Positions 47,640-56,335 of a stretch of 64,000 nucleotides of DNA are shown here, in pieces; the first letter of the stretch is position 1; the number at the start of each line of letters is the position of its first letter. Source of the stretch: Marivirga harenae (GTDB lineage Bacteria; Bacteroidota; Bacteroidia; Cytophagales; Cyclobacteriaceae); assembly GCF_030534335.1 (NCBI RefSeq), contig NZ_CP130565.1:7501-71500 (forward strand), in the 5' to 3' direction. Under the pieces are notes generated by a model. The model was given only the letters and a program-made list of their open reading frames with translations, made no database searches and was not told the origin of the DNA. The translations under genes were made by a program, and so were the position numbers.

Positions 47640-48011
47640 TTAAAAAAGTTTATCAAATTCAAATGTAAACATATAATAAAACATTCCTGTTGTAGCCAAT
47701 AAATGAATTCCAAATCCAATGAAATTTATGACTCTTACATAGATTTTATTACGAAAACCAAGTACAAAGTAGAAAGCGAATATTAAAATACAAGATTCGA
47801 GGCCTATCACTAGTAATTCCCTAATTTCAAAACGATGTTGTGTGATATTCGGGCTAGAAACAGCCAAAATAACGAATACCCCGATCACAGTAACCGCATT
47901 TAAATAAGATATCGTTAAAGTTGTTTTTTTTATTTTATACCCAATGATAATGGCGGATATGTGGCAAATCAGTGTAATCGTTAGTATTGTAGTTAGGTAG
48001 ACATCATTCAT
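47640..48011 (-). CDS. Small four-helix membrane protein, unknown
   Basis: 123 residues, four predicted membrane helices (about 5-25, 33-52, 66-87, 95-117) with short loops. No recognised family. It is the upstream gene of a pair with the secreted 226-residue protein. Confidence 0.6.
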   Translation of the reverse strand: MNDVYLTTILTITLICHISAIIIGYKIKKTTLTISYLNAVTVIGVFVILAVSSPNITQHRFEIRELLVIGLESCILIFAFYFVLGFRNKIYVRVINFIGFGIHLLATTGMFYYMFTFEFDKLF

Positions 48012-48304
48012 AATTTAATAGCTCGCTTTCGATTAGATACGATTGTGGTAGCATCCGAATATATGCACCTTTCGTAAACATATACCATATATATTGCAGA
48101 TATATTTTTCTTTTGTAGACATATATCTATTATATTTTTTTTCAAAACCTAAAAAAGCAATTCCAAATCGAAGAGTACCTTGAAGGATTCAACATTGAAC
48201 TTCTAAAGTAAATCTAAAAGACAAAAATGTAAATCAATCCTCTGATTGATGCTATTTATGAAAAGTGGATATTAAATTAAGACTAGCTAAACTTGCCACA
48301 GAAC
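48012..48304. other. Intergenic region, possible decayed coding remnant
   Basis: About 290 bp, very AT-rich in the middle. On the plus strand a stretch ending at 48211 reads as ...KKQFQIEEYLEGFNIELLK then stop, which looks protein-like but has no start codon; it may be the tail of a lost gene. Nothing else is seen. Confidence 0.3.
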
Positions 48305-48329
48305 AAAAAAGCCAGCATAAATGCCGGCT
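48305..48329 (-). terminator. Terminator after the DUF2911 gene
   Basis: On the minus strand AGCCGGCAT / ATGCTGGCT form a 9-bp stem (one G-U pair) with a 2-nt core loop, followed by TTTTTT. It lies about 35 bp after the DUF2911 stop. Confidence 0.8.
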
Positions 48330-48362
48330 CTTGTATTTCAATTTACAGAATTGTAATCTCAC

Positions 48363-48938
48363 TTATAGTTCAATGGGAACTCGTACCATGCGATCATCCC
48401 AGCCAATTAACATATGTGCTCCTGGCTCCGCTTCTTCAAACATAATACTTGTGTTTTCAATCGTATCTTCTGTCTTTTCAACAGGCACGGTAATCTGTGC
48501 TACGCTACTTGCTTCTGGTTTAAAAGCATAATGCCCCCAACCGTCTGTATCGGTACTCAAGTAAACTGTCCATTCTTCTTCCCCTAGCATGATATACATG
48601 GTATATCTACCAGCTTTCACTTTTTTTCCATCGATTTTTACATCCTGAAAAAACATCACTTCAGTTGCTTCATTAGCCCCTACTCTCCACATATTACCCG
48701 GCTTTTCTAATTCTGTGAATACAGCTCTTCCGTCTGCTTTGGGTCTGGAATACGTTACTCGAATGATCGGCTCTGCATTTTTACCTTCGTCAGTTTTCGC
48801 GAAAGCTCTTAAAGCTACTTTTGAAGGGTAGTAAGCCATATCCATTGGACTTTTATCCAAAGGAGGGAATTCTTGCGCTTGAGTGCTTATAGAAAACATA
48901 GCGAAAAGCACCAATGCGAGTGTAATTGTTTTTTTCAT
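48363..48938 (-). CDS. Secreted DUF2911 family protein
   Basis: 191 residues with a signal peptide (...MFSISTQAQ). The body has the DUF2911 features: IRVTYSRPKADGRAVF, WRVGANEATEVMF, GRYTMYIMLGEEEWTVYLS and WDDRMVRVPIEL at the end. Many Bacteroidota secrete such proteins; the function is not known. The gene follows the pyridoxamine-oxidase-like remnant and has its own terminator. Confidence 0.85.
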   Translation of the reverse strand: MKKTITLALVLFAMFSISTQAQEFPPLDKSPMDMAYYPSKVALRAFAKTDEGKNAEPIIRVTYSRPKADGRAVFTELEKPGNMWRVGANEATEVMFFQDVKIDGKKVKAGRYTMYIMLGEEEWTVYLSTDTDGWGHYAFKPEASSVAQITVPVEKTEDTIENTSIMFEEAEPGAHMLIGWDDRMVRVPIEL

Positions 48939-49002
48939 AATGATACATTTAAATGGTTAAGCTTTATTAAAAGGATTTACGGTCAAAAGGTTTAAAATGA
49001 AC

Positions 49003-49158
49003 CTATAGAAAATGCCGCGTACAGTCAAAAGCCTCTTGCGCTAAAGTCATCGTCCGAGCTCGTAGTTGATCACCCCCCTCCTCTTTCGTGGTCAGCATTC
49101 CTATTTTAATATCTTTAAACAGACTCCATATTTTCTGCTTATGTTCTGGACTTGACAT
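49003..49158 (-). pseudogene. N-terminal remnant of a pyridoxamine 5'-phosphate oxidase-like (general stress protein 26) gene
   Basis: A 51-residue frame (ATG at 49158, TAG at 49003-49005). The reading KIWSLFKDIKIGMLTTKEE and QLRARTMTLAQEAFD matches the start of Pyrid_ox_like proteins (general stress protein 26 group), normally about 150-180 residues. After FD the usual GTLWFF is replaced by CTRHFL and a stop, and no continuation in any frame is seen before the DUF2911 upstream region. So about two thirds of the gene, including most of the flavin-binding barrel, are lost. Confidence 0.65.
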
Positions 49159-49283
49159 ATGTCTTGTTTTTATTTCTACAATATATCAACAGTTCAATGC
49201 AACCAGTGCTCCGCTTTTTTTAGATTTGATTATTTATAGTAGAAAGAAATCTGAATGTGGCCTTCAGTAAACTTTTGCTTATT
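49159..49283. other. Short intergenic stretch before the PPOX-like remnant
   Basis: About 125 bp, AT-rich; presumably the old promoter region of the decayed gene. No box matching the Bacteroidota consensus was found with good spacing. Confidence 0.3.
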
Positions 49284-49826
49284 TCAAGACGCCTTAATTG
49301 CAAGACGTTCTTTCTGAAAAAGAAGTCCAGCAAAAATCACTTCAATTATCCCTCCTCCTATCAAGCAAATTTGAATCGACAAATTCAAGGCCGCACCAAA
49401 ACCACCAAGCAAAATAAGTAATACTCCTAAAAGCCAAAATAGTTTGATGCCATACAATGTAGAGAAAAACAAATACCTTCCTCCTATAACCAACAGCATT
49501 ACAGGGAAAAATAATTCCGCTTTGATCTGCAGCATAATATAACCAATAAATAAACCAATAAATAGCAGAAAAGTACTTTCTAGGGCTAAATTAGCTAAAG
49601 GGTTAGCTTTTTGGTGAGCCCCAGTTCGTTTCATTGCCTTACTCATTACGATTGACAAAGGATGAATAAGCATCCCCCCGATAAAAAAGACGATGACTGT
49701 AGTCATCAGGGAGATTGAAAAGGAAGCAATACCTGAAATCAGCCAAATAAGACCTGAAATCATGACCCCAGGAGCTCCACCAAAATAAGCATTTCTCATA
49801 TCCGATTGAGCTACTGAAATATCCAT
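49284..49826 (-). CDS. Multi-pass membrane protein, DUF7010-like
   Basis: About 180 residues from the ATG at 49826 (a TTG six codons upstream is the alternative). Six predicted membrane helices. The N-terminal AQSDMRNAYFGGAPGVMISGLIW segment resembles a small family of bacterial membrane proteins (DUF7010, from memory). No known activity. Monocistronic. Confidence 0.65.
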   Translation of the reverse strand: MDISVAQSDMRNAYFGGAPGVMISGLIWLISGIASFSISLMTTVIVFFIGGMLIHPLSIVMSKAMKRTGAHQKANPLANLALESTFLLFIGLFIGYIMLQIKAELFFPVMLLVIGGRYLFFSTLYGIKLFWLLGVLLILLGGFGAALNLSIQICLIGGGIIEVIFAGLLFQKERLAIKAS

Positions 49827-49844
49827 ATGTGTTATATTTTTCAA

Positions 49845-50152
49845 ATGATTGTTTAGATGAAGGTAAGTAAAAATTATGTTATCAAATACCTCTGCAATTG
49901 ACTTTTTTAGATGACTGTAAGATCATAAATGGATGCTGATTTAGTATTTCCTACTTTCCTTCTCCACTTTTTATACTTTCCATATCATAAGTGTATAATT
50001 TAATGAATACAAACTGATTATTAACGGCTAAATGCCAAAAAAATAAGCTCCAATTACATTTGAGCATTAATATTATTAGATAATTGGAATTACTAATCTC
50101 ACAGTGATTTAATTCAAAATGACTATATTCACTTAGTATTTCTTTTGATGTT
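49845..50152. other. Divergent intergenic region
   Basis: About 308 bp between the DUF7010-like gene and a small outer-membrane-type gene. The open frame on the minus strand at 49951-50232 has no family features and overlaps the start of the plus-strand gene, so I do not call it. TTCTTTTG just before 50153 is one mismatch from the -7 consensus. Confidence 0.4.
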
Positions 50153-50614
50153 ATGAGCCCAATACTGAAAAATACGTTCATTTTATTCCTACTATTATTG
50201 GTTGAGAAAGTGCAAGCACAGAAACAGGACATTTCGACTTTGAATAACAGAGAAAAATTCCCCTCAGGACTGAGTCTTTATGCCATCGGCCCCAATGCAG
50301 TTTGCTCCATTTCTTATGACCGATTTTTAACTTATCACTTGCAAGCCGAAGCGGGTATCGGTTTTATCGGTGCGCATGCAGGTTTGAAGGCTCATCTTTT
50401 GGGTGGTTCAGCAAGAAAGTGGACTCCTTACGTAGGCGTTTCAATTGCGAGATCCTTATTCCAGACAATAGGTATGGAGTATCTACCCTATTTCCCAATA
50501 GGTGTGCAATTTGCAGGAGATAATCGTTTCAATTTTGCTTTTGAAGTTGCGCCCTTGCAACTTGAATTTTATGCCTGGAATTTGGTAGGTATTAAATTTG
50601 GCTACAGGTGGTAG
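50153..50614 (+). CDS. Small outer-membrane beta-barrel-type protein
   Basis: 153 residues with a signal peptide (...LVEKVQAQ). Amphipathic strands (LQAEAGIGFIGAHAGLKAHLLG, WTPYVGVSIARSLF) alternate with short turns, and the protein ends in FGYRW, an aromatic C-terminal residue typical of outer-membrane barrels. The size fits an eight-stranded barrel. Function unknown; transcribed alone. Confidence 0.62.
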   Translation: MSPILKNTFILFLLLLVEKVQAQKQDISTLNNREKFPSGLSLYAIGPNAVCSISYDRFLTYHLQAEAGIGFIGAHAGLKAHLLGGSARKWTPYVGVSIARSLFQTIGMEYLPYFPIGVQFAGDNRFNFAFEVAPLQLEFYAWNLVGIKFGYRW

Positions 50615-50648
50615 TTTAGTCTAAGGTTGGAGTTTTCTTAGGCCATTT

Positions 50649-51032
50649 TCATGCAAACCGTACAATCAAAATCGTGATCAAACTTTCCAGGAATGCAAGA
50701 AACACATAAAAGCTGTACCAAGGAGTAATGGAGCTAATCCCTATAAAAACCATCATAACAGTAAATAAGATACCAAAGAGGATATTTAATATTCTATTAA
50801 ACTTAGGATTTAAAAGGACGGATAAAGCAACCATTAATGCCGGAATCGCTAGGACTACGGACGCTATCAATAATTTGCTTGGACTGTCAAGGACATTGGT
50901 ACCTGTGAGAAGACTATCCACTTTATCAGGCACATATAGTTCAAAATAATCACCATACAGATAGCAGAATAATACGGAAGCCCACAGTAGGGAAAGCTTG
51001 ATTTTGACATTGACCTTTGCGTTTTCTAACAT
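50649..51032 (-). CDS. Small four-helix membrane protein, unknown
   Basis: 127 residues, four predicted helices (about 10-28, 52-72, 80-100, 105-125). No recognised family and no close same-strand neighbour (115 bp from the DUF1801 gene upstream). Convergent with the small barrel protein, 34 bp apart. Confidence 0.58.
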   Translation of the reverse strand: MLENAKVNVKIKLSLLWASVLFCYLYGDYFELYVPDKVDSLLTGTNVLDSPSKLLIASVVLAIPALMVALSVLLNPKFNRILNILFGILFTVMMVFIGISSITPWYSFYVFLAFLESLITILIVRFA

Positions 51033-51147
51033 ACTATCCTTTAATGAAATGTAAATCTTTTAAGCAAGATGCATGTTCTTTATTAAAGGTTGCTTTCAGA
51101 AAAAATAACTCTGAATTGTATTCAAATCAGTAGTTTGAGATGGGAGA

Positions 51148-51531
51148 CTATCCTTTCAATATTTCTTCTCTTCTAAATTTTACCATACGAGTAATCAAAT
51201 CTTTAGGGAGTGGTTCGTTTAGACGGAACTGCACTGATCCTTTTCCTCGCTTATAATTTTTCAGCTCATCAGAGAACTCTTCGATAGTTGACGGAAATGG
51301 GTAAAAACCAAGGTGTTTTGCATAGCCCGCCATCATAATCTGCTGATCTCTTTTCCCTTCTGGAACCAAAGTAAAAACTGGCACTTTATAATTCATCATT
51401 TCTTTTGCATCAGGCACGGCTTCTTTGATAATCTTTCTTAATTCCTCCAATACTTTTTGCACATCATCTGGCTGACTGGCGATATAGTCATCAACAGTGG
51501 CAAAGTTTGGCATTTCTCCTTTTGTAGCCAT
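51148..51531 (-). CDS. DUF1801 protein (YdhG/iron-chaperone-like fold)
   Basis: 127 residues. DUF1801 features: VDDYIASQPDDVQKVLEELRKII, AKEMMNYKVPVFTL and the C-terminal GSVQFRLNEPLP. The group includes YdhG/YdeI-like proteins of unclear role. It is the last of three same-strand genes (51.1-52.6 kb) spaced 20-35 bp apart, two of which are DUF1801. Confidence 0.85.
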   Translation of the reverse strand: MATKGEMPNFATVDDYIASQPDDVQKVLEELRKIIKEAVPDAKEMMNYKVPVFTLVPEGKRDQQIMMAGYAKHLGFYPFPSTIEEFSDELKNYKRGKGSVQFRLNEPLPKDLITRMVKFRREEILKG

Positions 51532-51565
51532 ATTAGTTTTTTTATTAATCTATTTAGTGAAAGTC

Positions 51566-52117
51566 TTAAATTGCGTCTTCATAGGCTAATTTCAACCAAT
51601 CCAATACTTCTTGATCAATATCCTTGATTTCAGTTAGTTTTATTTTATGAGAACACATAGCATTTGGCTTTTCTGCCTCTAGTCTCCCTTTAGGTTCTTG
51701 CCCTTTCAGATTAATTCCGATTTCAAATCTTGTTTTGGTCGCGGGGTTCAATAGTGCAAACTGTTTCTTGCGTCTTAAACTCACATAAGTATTTTTAGGA
51801 GCTATTTCAACATCATTTCCAAAGGCCTTAATCTCGAAAATCAGCTTATCATAGATTGGCTTTAAATGCTCTTTACTGATATACTGTTTAACAATCAAGT
51901 CATCAGGATTTTGAGCTGAACCTGCATCTGAGCCTTTGGCTTTATGAGCAATCAAATTTGCAAATCCATGCGAGTGTCCATGCACTTCTTTAAGGAACTT
52001 CATAATTTCACCATGCTTTGCAAAATTTTTTGCATTTACGATCTCAATCCATTGCTGTAGGGTTTTGCCTGTGTTTTTGTGCAAATTATCAATCATGCTT
52101 TGTGTTGCCTTGTCCAT
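51566..52117 (-). CDS. DUF4287 + DUF5655 protein
   Basis: 183 residues. The N-terminal ~75 residues match DUF4287 (NTGKTLQQWIEIVNAKNFAKHGEIMKFLK, HGHSHGFANLIAHKAKG) and the C-terminal part is a DUF5655-like domain (FALLNPATKTRFEIGINLKG, EVLDWLKLAYEDA), which is related to DUF1801 folds. Middle gene of the three; functions are unknown. Confidence 0.83.
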   Translation of the reverse strand: MDKATQSMIDNLHKNTGKTLQQWIEIVNAKNFAKHGEIMKFLKEVHGHSHGFANLIAHKAKGSDAGSAQNPDDLIVKQYISKEHLKPIYDKLIFEIKAFGNDVEIAPKNTYVSLRRKKQFALLNPATKTRFEIGINLKGQEPKGRLEAEKPNAMCSHKIKLTEIKDIDQEVLDWLKLAYEDAI

Positions 52118-52137
52118 ATTTTTAGTAATTAGAGTGA

Positions 52138-52560
52138 CTAATCATATTTTTTTTGAAGAAAGTCAATACTAGACCGCATTAAATCTTTGAGTGGTTCTTG
52201 ATTGATATCTGATAGCTTTTTAACATAAATACAGGCTTTTCCCATTTTAAATTTTCCTAGATCGTTCAATAAATCATCCTGACCTGCGCAGCCAGAATAA
52301 ACATACAAAGAAATAGCAGCTTTCCGGGGTGAAAATCCAATAAGTGGCCAATCGCCTTCTTGACTGCTTCTTTTAGATTTATAATGATATTGTCCGAATC
52401 CAATGATAGAGGCACCCCACATCTTCGGTTGGTGACCTGATACCTGCTCCATAAGCTTTAATAATTCATAACTATCTTTCTTCTTTTGTTCGGTATTAGA
52501 AAAAGATTCAATGAATTCGTGTACATCGCCATCATGCTGTTTTGTTTTAATTGCTGACAT
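52138..52560 (-). CDS. DUF1801 protein
   Basis: 140 residues. DUF1801 motif: YELLKLMEQVSGHQPKMWG, IIGFGQYHYKSKRSSQEGDWPLIGFSPRK and CIYVKKLSDIN. First gene of the three-gene DUF1801/DUF4287 run (gap of 20 bp to the next). No catalytic residues are known for the family. Confidence 0.85.
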   Translation of the reverse strand: MSAIKTKQHDGDVHEFIESFSNTEQKKKDSYELLKLMEQVSGHQPKMWGASIIGFGQYHYKSKRSSQEGDWPLIGFSPRKAAISLYVYSGCAGQDDLLNDLGKFKMGKACIYVKKLSDINQEPLKDLMRSSIDFLQKKYD

Positions 52561-53181
52561 TTGCTCGCTTTTTTATTGTACCATTAGTGGCCTAATGCAC
52601 TCCCTATTAGGACTTACTCAGGACTAATATAATAAAATTATGGCATTAAAATTATATATGACATTGACTATTTTACTGCTATAAAGATAAGTCTGACTCT
52701 AGAATATTCGGGATGCTATTTCGATCTTAACTCCCTTCGAAACTCAAGAAACTCATTGCCAGGGATTAATTAGCTTACAGAGAAAGATCATATTTAAAAA
52801 AATAATAAAAATAGATACGTAGCTCCTATTACTAGCTGTATTATTGAAAAGAACTAGTGAGGCTTCTCCCGAAGTCTAATAAAGGCCATAAACAAACCAT
52901 TGAATAGTTAAAAAAGTATGCTTCAAAGTTAAATAAGTTAAGTTATTACTTTTTTGAGATATTCTTGTTCGCTAAAGCACCTTAAAAAAACTACCATGGA
53001 CTGGATGAACAATGCTAAAAGAAAGAAAATCCTTACTGAGTTAATCAAAGACAATTCAATCGAAGCTATACATGCAATCATGCATACTATAGCTTATTTC
53101 AAGACTCCTGATGCTCCACTATTGTAGGAGGTGCAAAGCAGACTGGGAGCTTTGAATCTCCATATAAGTCCTGAAATCTGC
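52561..53181. other. Long intergenic region with one small candidate ORF
   Basis: About 620 bp. Apart from the 43-codon ORF at 52996-53127 I see no gene. The first 400 bp are AT-rich and have no repeat or hairpin with a T-run. Confidence 0.4.
52996..53127 (+). CDS. Candidate small protein, 43 residues
   Basis: ATG at 52996, TAG at 53125. The peptide begins MDWMNNAKRKKILTELI and ends YFKTPDAPLL. Its mix of Lys, Ile, Glu and His with an amphipathic helix-like middle (NSIEAIHAIMHTIAYF) reads more like coding than random AT-rich DNA. A near-match -7 (TATTCTTG) lies about 40 nt upstream. No homologue known to me, so this is only a candidate. Confidence 0.3.
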   Translation: MDWMNNAKRKKILTELIKDNSIEAIHAIMHTIAYFKTPDAPLL

Positions 53182-54033
53182 TTAGTATGTAGTTGTCATA
53201 TCGCTGTCCACACAGATAATAAAGTCAGCTTTATTGTAGTTTTCCTCTTGTAATTCACTGACATCCGTTTGAGAGACGGTTGAAATGATCCTATAATTTA
53301 AATTTTCTCTTTCCCTTTTCAAGTACCATAATATCCCCTCGTAAAAATCAGAATGATAGGCACCGTTATAGTGAATAAATAAATGATCCTTTTTATAATT
53401 CTCCATTATGAAATGCGCCATGGTAGCATCTTTAATTGCCTGAGCCATCACCAAGGTAGGACTGCCATGGTCTCCCATCATACTTAGGATATTTTTATAG
53501 GTCGGTAATTCACTATCAAAGGCAATCGGAAGCGGAGCTATCCACTGCTTTTCTTCTCCCGGAAGAGAATCAAGCGCTTCAAATCCCTTCTTGTATACCA
53601 AATTAGCGTATCTTCTTGGGACATTCGTAGCTATAAAGTCTAACTTCTCCTTTTTGGCAAAATCAACTAAAGGTGCGTAATCTGTTTTATAGTTTGGCCA
53701 AAGCCTTGCTAGAGTATCTAATCCTTTGTACGAAATACTGTCCTTAAGATATAAATTCAGCACTTGCTGATTATCAGCTTCTAGCATTTCTGCACCTAAT
53801 ATCAATGGCTTCTTTTCATGAAGGTCAACTGTGAGCTCAAATTGCAGCCAGTGAGCAATTGGATTGTTGTGTAACTCTCCGAATAAAATGATGTCACTTT
53901 TTTCGAGAGATTTTAACATCTTTCTATAAGAAACTTTTTTCCCGTTACCCTTATAAATAATAAAAGGATCTTTCTGACTGAATGCGGCAAATGAAAATAA
54001 TAGAAGGTAAATACAAAGAATTGAGTTTTTCAT
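53182..54033 (-). CDS. ChaN-like haem-binding-fold secreted protein
   Basis: 283 residues with a signal peptide (...FSFAAFSQ). The ChaN/DUF399 motif is clear: ILFGELHNNPIAHWLQ at about 50-65, LGAEMLEAD, NVPRRYANLV, and AHFIMENYK, HYNGAYHSDFYEG later. Campylobacter ChaN binds heme at a dimer interface; many relatives are of unknown role. It stands alone with its own promoter (54064-54092), downstream of typA and transcribed in the same direction. Confidence 0.85.
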   Translation of the reverse strand: MKNSILCIYLLLFSFAAFSQKDPFIIYKGNGKKVSYRKMLKSLEKSDIILFGELHNNPIAHWLQFELTVDLHEKKPLILGAEMLEADNQQVLNLYLKDSISYKGLDTLARLWPNYKTDYAPLVDFAKKEKLDFIATNVPRRYANLVYKKGFEALDSLPGEEKQWIAPLPIAFDSELPTYKNILSMMGDHGSPTLVMAQAIKDATMAHFIMENYKKDHLFIHYNGAYHSDFYEGILWYLKRERENLNYRIISTVSQTDVSELQEENYNKADFIICVDSDMTTTY

Positions 54034-54063
54034 CTTGATAGCAATTGGAGTTTAGCTTTAGCT

Positions 54064-54092
54064 CAAAAATAAATACAGATAAAGAAAGCAAA
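54064..54092 (-). promoter_or_regulatory. Promoter of the ChaN-like gene
   Basis: The minus strand reads TTTG (54092-54089), 17 nt, TATTTTTG (54071-54064), matching TTTG-N17..23-TAnnTTTG. The ATG is about 30 nt downstream. Confidence 0.65.
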
Positions 54093-54206
54093 AAAAAATG
54101 AAAATAGGTATCTCTTAATCTGATAACTCTAAAAACATTCGCTTCATAAAGCTGTATAAGCTATAGTTTTTTACGAATCGGTAGAGTTTTTTATGTAAAT
54201 ACGATC

Positions 54207-54233
54207 AAAAAAAAAGCCGGCATTAACCGGCTT
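54207..54233 (-). terminator. Terminator after typA
   Basis: On the minus strand AAGCCGG / CCGGCTT form a 7-bp stem with a 6-nt loop, followed by eight or nine T. It lies 31 bp after the TypA stop. Confidence 0.88.
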
Positions 54234-54264
54234 CTTCAAGATATCATATTCTCTAAATGTACTC

Positions 54265-56061
54265 TTATTTAGACATTCTCTTACGCTCATTTTCGTCAAG
54301 ATAGATTTTACGCATTCTGATGCTCTTGGGGGTAACTTCCAAATATTCATCTTTTTGAATAAATTCCATCGATTCTTCAAGTGAAAAATTGACTTTTGGA
54401 GCAATTCTCATGGCGTCATCAGTACCTGATTTACGCATATTGGTTAACTGCTTTCCTTTATTAATATTCACATCCAAATCATTATCTCTTGAGTGTTGCC
54501 CAATAACCTGACCTTTGTAGATCACATCACCTGGTTCAACAAAGAACACACCTCTATCTTGCAATCTATTAATCGCAAATGCTGTAGAAGGGCCCTCCTC
54601 CATTGAAATTAGAGAACCTTTGTTCCGTTCTGGGATGTGGCCCTTAAATGGAGCATATTCTTTAAATCTGTGATTCATTACCGCTTCACCAGCAGTAGCA
54701 GTCATCATGTTATTTCTTAAACCGATGATACCTCTTGCAGGAATGTCAAATTCCAAATGCTGAACATCACCTTTCGGCTCCATTACTAATAATTCACCTT
54801 TTCTTTGGGTTACTAGCTCAATAGCTTTACCAGAAACATCATCTGGAACATCAATAACCATATGCTCAATGGGCTCACAACGAACGCCATCAATTTCCTT
54901 AAATAATACTTGGGGCTGACCTACTTGCAATTCATAACCTTCTCTTCTCATCGTTTCGATCAGAACTGACAAGTGCAAAATGCCTCTACCGTAAACCAAA
55001 AATTTATCTTCAGACTCTGTAGACTCTACACGCAAAGCCAAGTTTTTCTCAGTCTCTTTCATCAATCGATCACGCAAATGACGAGAAGTAACGAATTTAC
55101 CTTCCTTACCGAAGAATGGTGAATTATTGATAGTGAAAAGCATACTCATTGTAGGCTCATCAATAGAAATTCTTGGCAGTGGCTCCGGGTTTTCAGGATC
55201 GGTAACCGTATCTCCAATATCAAAACCTTCTAAACCAATAATAGCACAAAGATCACCAGAAAATACTTCCTCCACTCTTTTTCTTGCTAAGCCTTCAAAG
55301 ACATGTAATTCTTTGATTCTCATCTTCTTAACAGACCCATCTTTTTTGCAAAGTCCGATTTGCATACCTTCTTTCAAAGTACCCTGATATAATCTTCCAA
55401 TGGCTATACGCCCAACGAAGGAAGAGTAATCCAAAGACACAATCTGTAATTTCGGAACACCTTCTTTAACAGGAGCTGCAGGGATTGTTTTAATGATTTC
55501 ATCCAAAAGAGGGAAAACATTATCCGTTTGCTCTTTCCAGTCAGTACTCATCCAACCGTTTTTACTTGAACCGTAAATGGTTTGAAAATCTAATTGATCT
55601 TCTGAGGCATCCAAGTTGAACATTAAATCGAAAACCTGCTCATGTACTACATCTGGTCGGCAGTTTTCTTTGTCCACTTTATTTACAACAACTATTGGCT
55701 TCAAGCCTAAGTCTAATGCTTTTCCTAAAACGAAACGAGTTTGTGGCATAGGTCCTTCAAATGCATCTACCAGAAGCAATACACCATCCGCCATTTTCAA
55801 AACACGCTCTACTTCACCTCCAAAGTCTGAGTGACCAGGAGTATCAATAATATTAATTTTAACACCATTATAAGTAACGGATACATTTTTACTCAAAATG
55901 GTAATTCCACGCTCCCTTTCCAGATCATTATTATCCAAAATTAATTCGTCTGATTCCGTTCCTTCACGAAATTCTTGACATGCATAGATAATTTTGTCGA
56001 CTAAGGTAGTTTTACCGTGGTCAACGTGGGCGATAATCGCCACATTTCTAATTTCTGACAT
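54265..56061 (-). CDS. typA: Translational GTPase TypA/BipA
   Basis: 598 residues, normal for BipA. G1 AHVDHGKTTLVDKI (about 11-24), switch motif RERGITI, G3 DTPGHSDFGGEV, G4 NKVDKENCRP. The elongation-factor-type domains II and V and the TypA-specific C-terminal part (RNKGSLISMEEG, FVEPGDVIYKGQVIG) follow. It binds the ribosome and acts in subunit assembly and stress growth. Monocistronic, with a clear terminator. Confidence 0.97.
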   Translation of the reverse strand: MSEIRNVAIIAHVDHGKTTLVDKIIYACQEFREGTESDELILDNNDLERERGITILSKNVSVTYNGVKINIIDTPGHSDFGGEVERVLKMADGVLLLVDAFEGPMPQTRFVLGKALDLGLKPIVVVNKVDKENCRPDVVHEQVFDLMFNLDASEDQLDFQTIYGSSKNGWMSTDWKEQTDNVFPLLDEIIKTIPAAPVKEGVPKLQIVSLDYSSFVGRIAIGRLYQGTLKEGMQIGLCKKDGSVKKMRIKELHVFEGLARKRVEEVFSGDLCAIIGLEGFDIGDTVTDPENPEPLPRISIDEPTMSMLFTINNSPFFGKEGKFVTSRHLRDRLMKETEKNLALRVESTESEDKFLVYGRGILHLSVLIETMRREGYELQVGQPQVLFKEIDGVRCEPIEHMVIDVPDDVSGKAIELVTQRKGELLVMEPKGDVQHLEFDIPARGIIGLRNNMMTATAGEAVMNHRFKEYAPFKGHIPERNKGSLISMEEGPSTAFAINRLQDRGVFFVEPGDVIYKGQVIGQHSRDNDLDVNINKGKQLTNMRKSGTDDAMRIAPKVNFSLEESMEFIQKDEYLEVTPKSIRMRKIYLDENERKRMSK

Positions 56062-56136
56062 CTAAATAATATAAATAAATTAACTGATATTCAACTAGTT
56101 AACACAACATTATATAAATGATAACTAATCAAGTTG

Positions 56137-56144
56137 CAAAGGTA
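56137..56144 (-). promoter_or_regulatory. Probable -7 box for typA
   Basis: The minus strand reads TACCTTTG, an exact TAnnTTTG, about 75 nt upstream of the typA ATG. No TTTG lies at a suitable distance upstream (the nearest is 30 nt away), so the promoter is incomplete by consensus. Confidence 0.45.
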
Positions 56145-56269
56145 AGTAAAATAGTTTGGGTGATAATGCTTTTGCAAATAAATTAATAATAAGGTAATAG
56201 GAGATTGGAAAAGCTTCAAGCACACCACATGAAAGTGGAGAGGTTTTGAAACTATAATTAAAAGCGATC

Positions 56270-56302
56270 AAAAAAGGCTGTCTTACTAAAAATAAGACAG
56301 CC
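56270..56302 (-). terminator. Terminator after the S8 protease
   Basis: On the minus strand GGCTGTCTTA / TAAGACAGCC form a perfect 10-bp stem with a 7-nt loop, followed by TTTTT. It lies about 34 bp after the protease stop. Confidence 0.88.
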
Positions 56303-56335
56303 TCTTATATACAGCAATTCTATTAATTATATATC

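Noticed and set aside
48109-48211. Protein-like stretch ending FQIEEYLEGFNIELLK on the plus strand
   Set aside because: No start codon after the preceding stop and no homology I can recognise; too short to call even as a pseudogene.
49951-50232. 93-residue ORF on the minus strand
   Set aside because: No family features, composition unlike neighbours, and it overlaps the start of the better supported plus-strand barrel gene.
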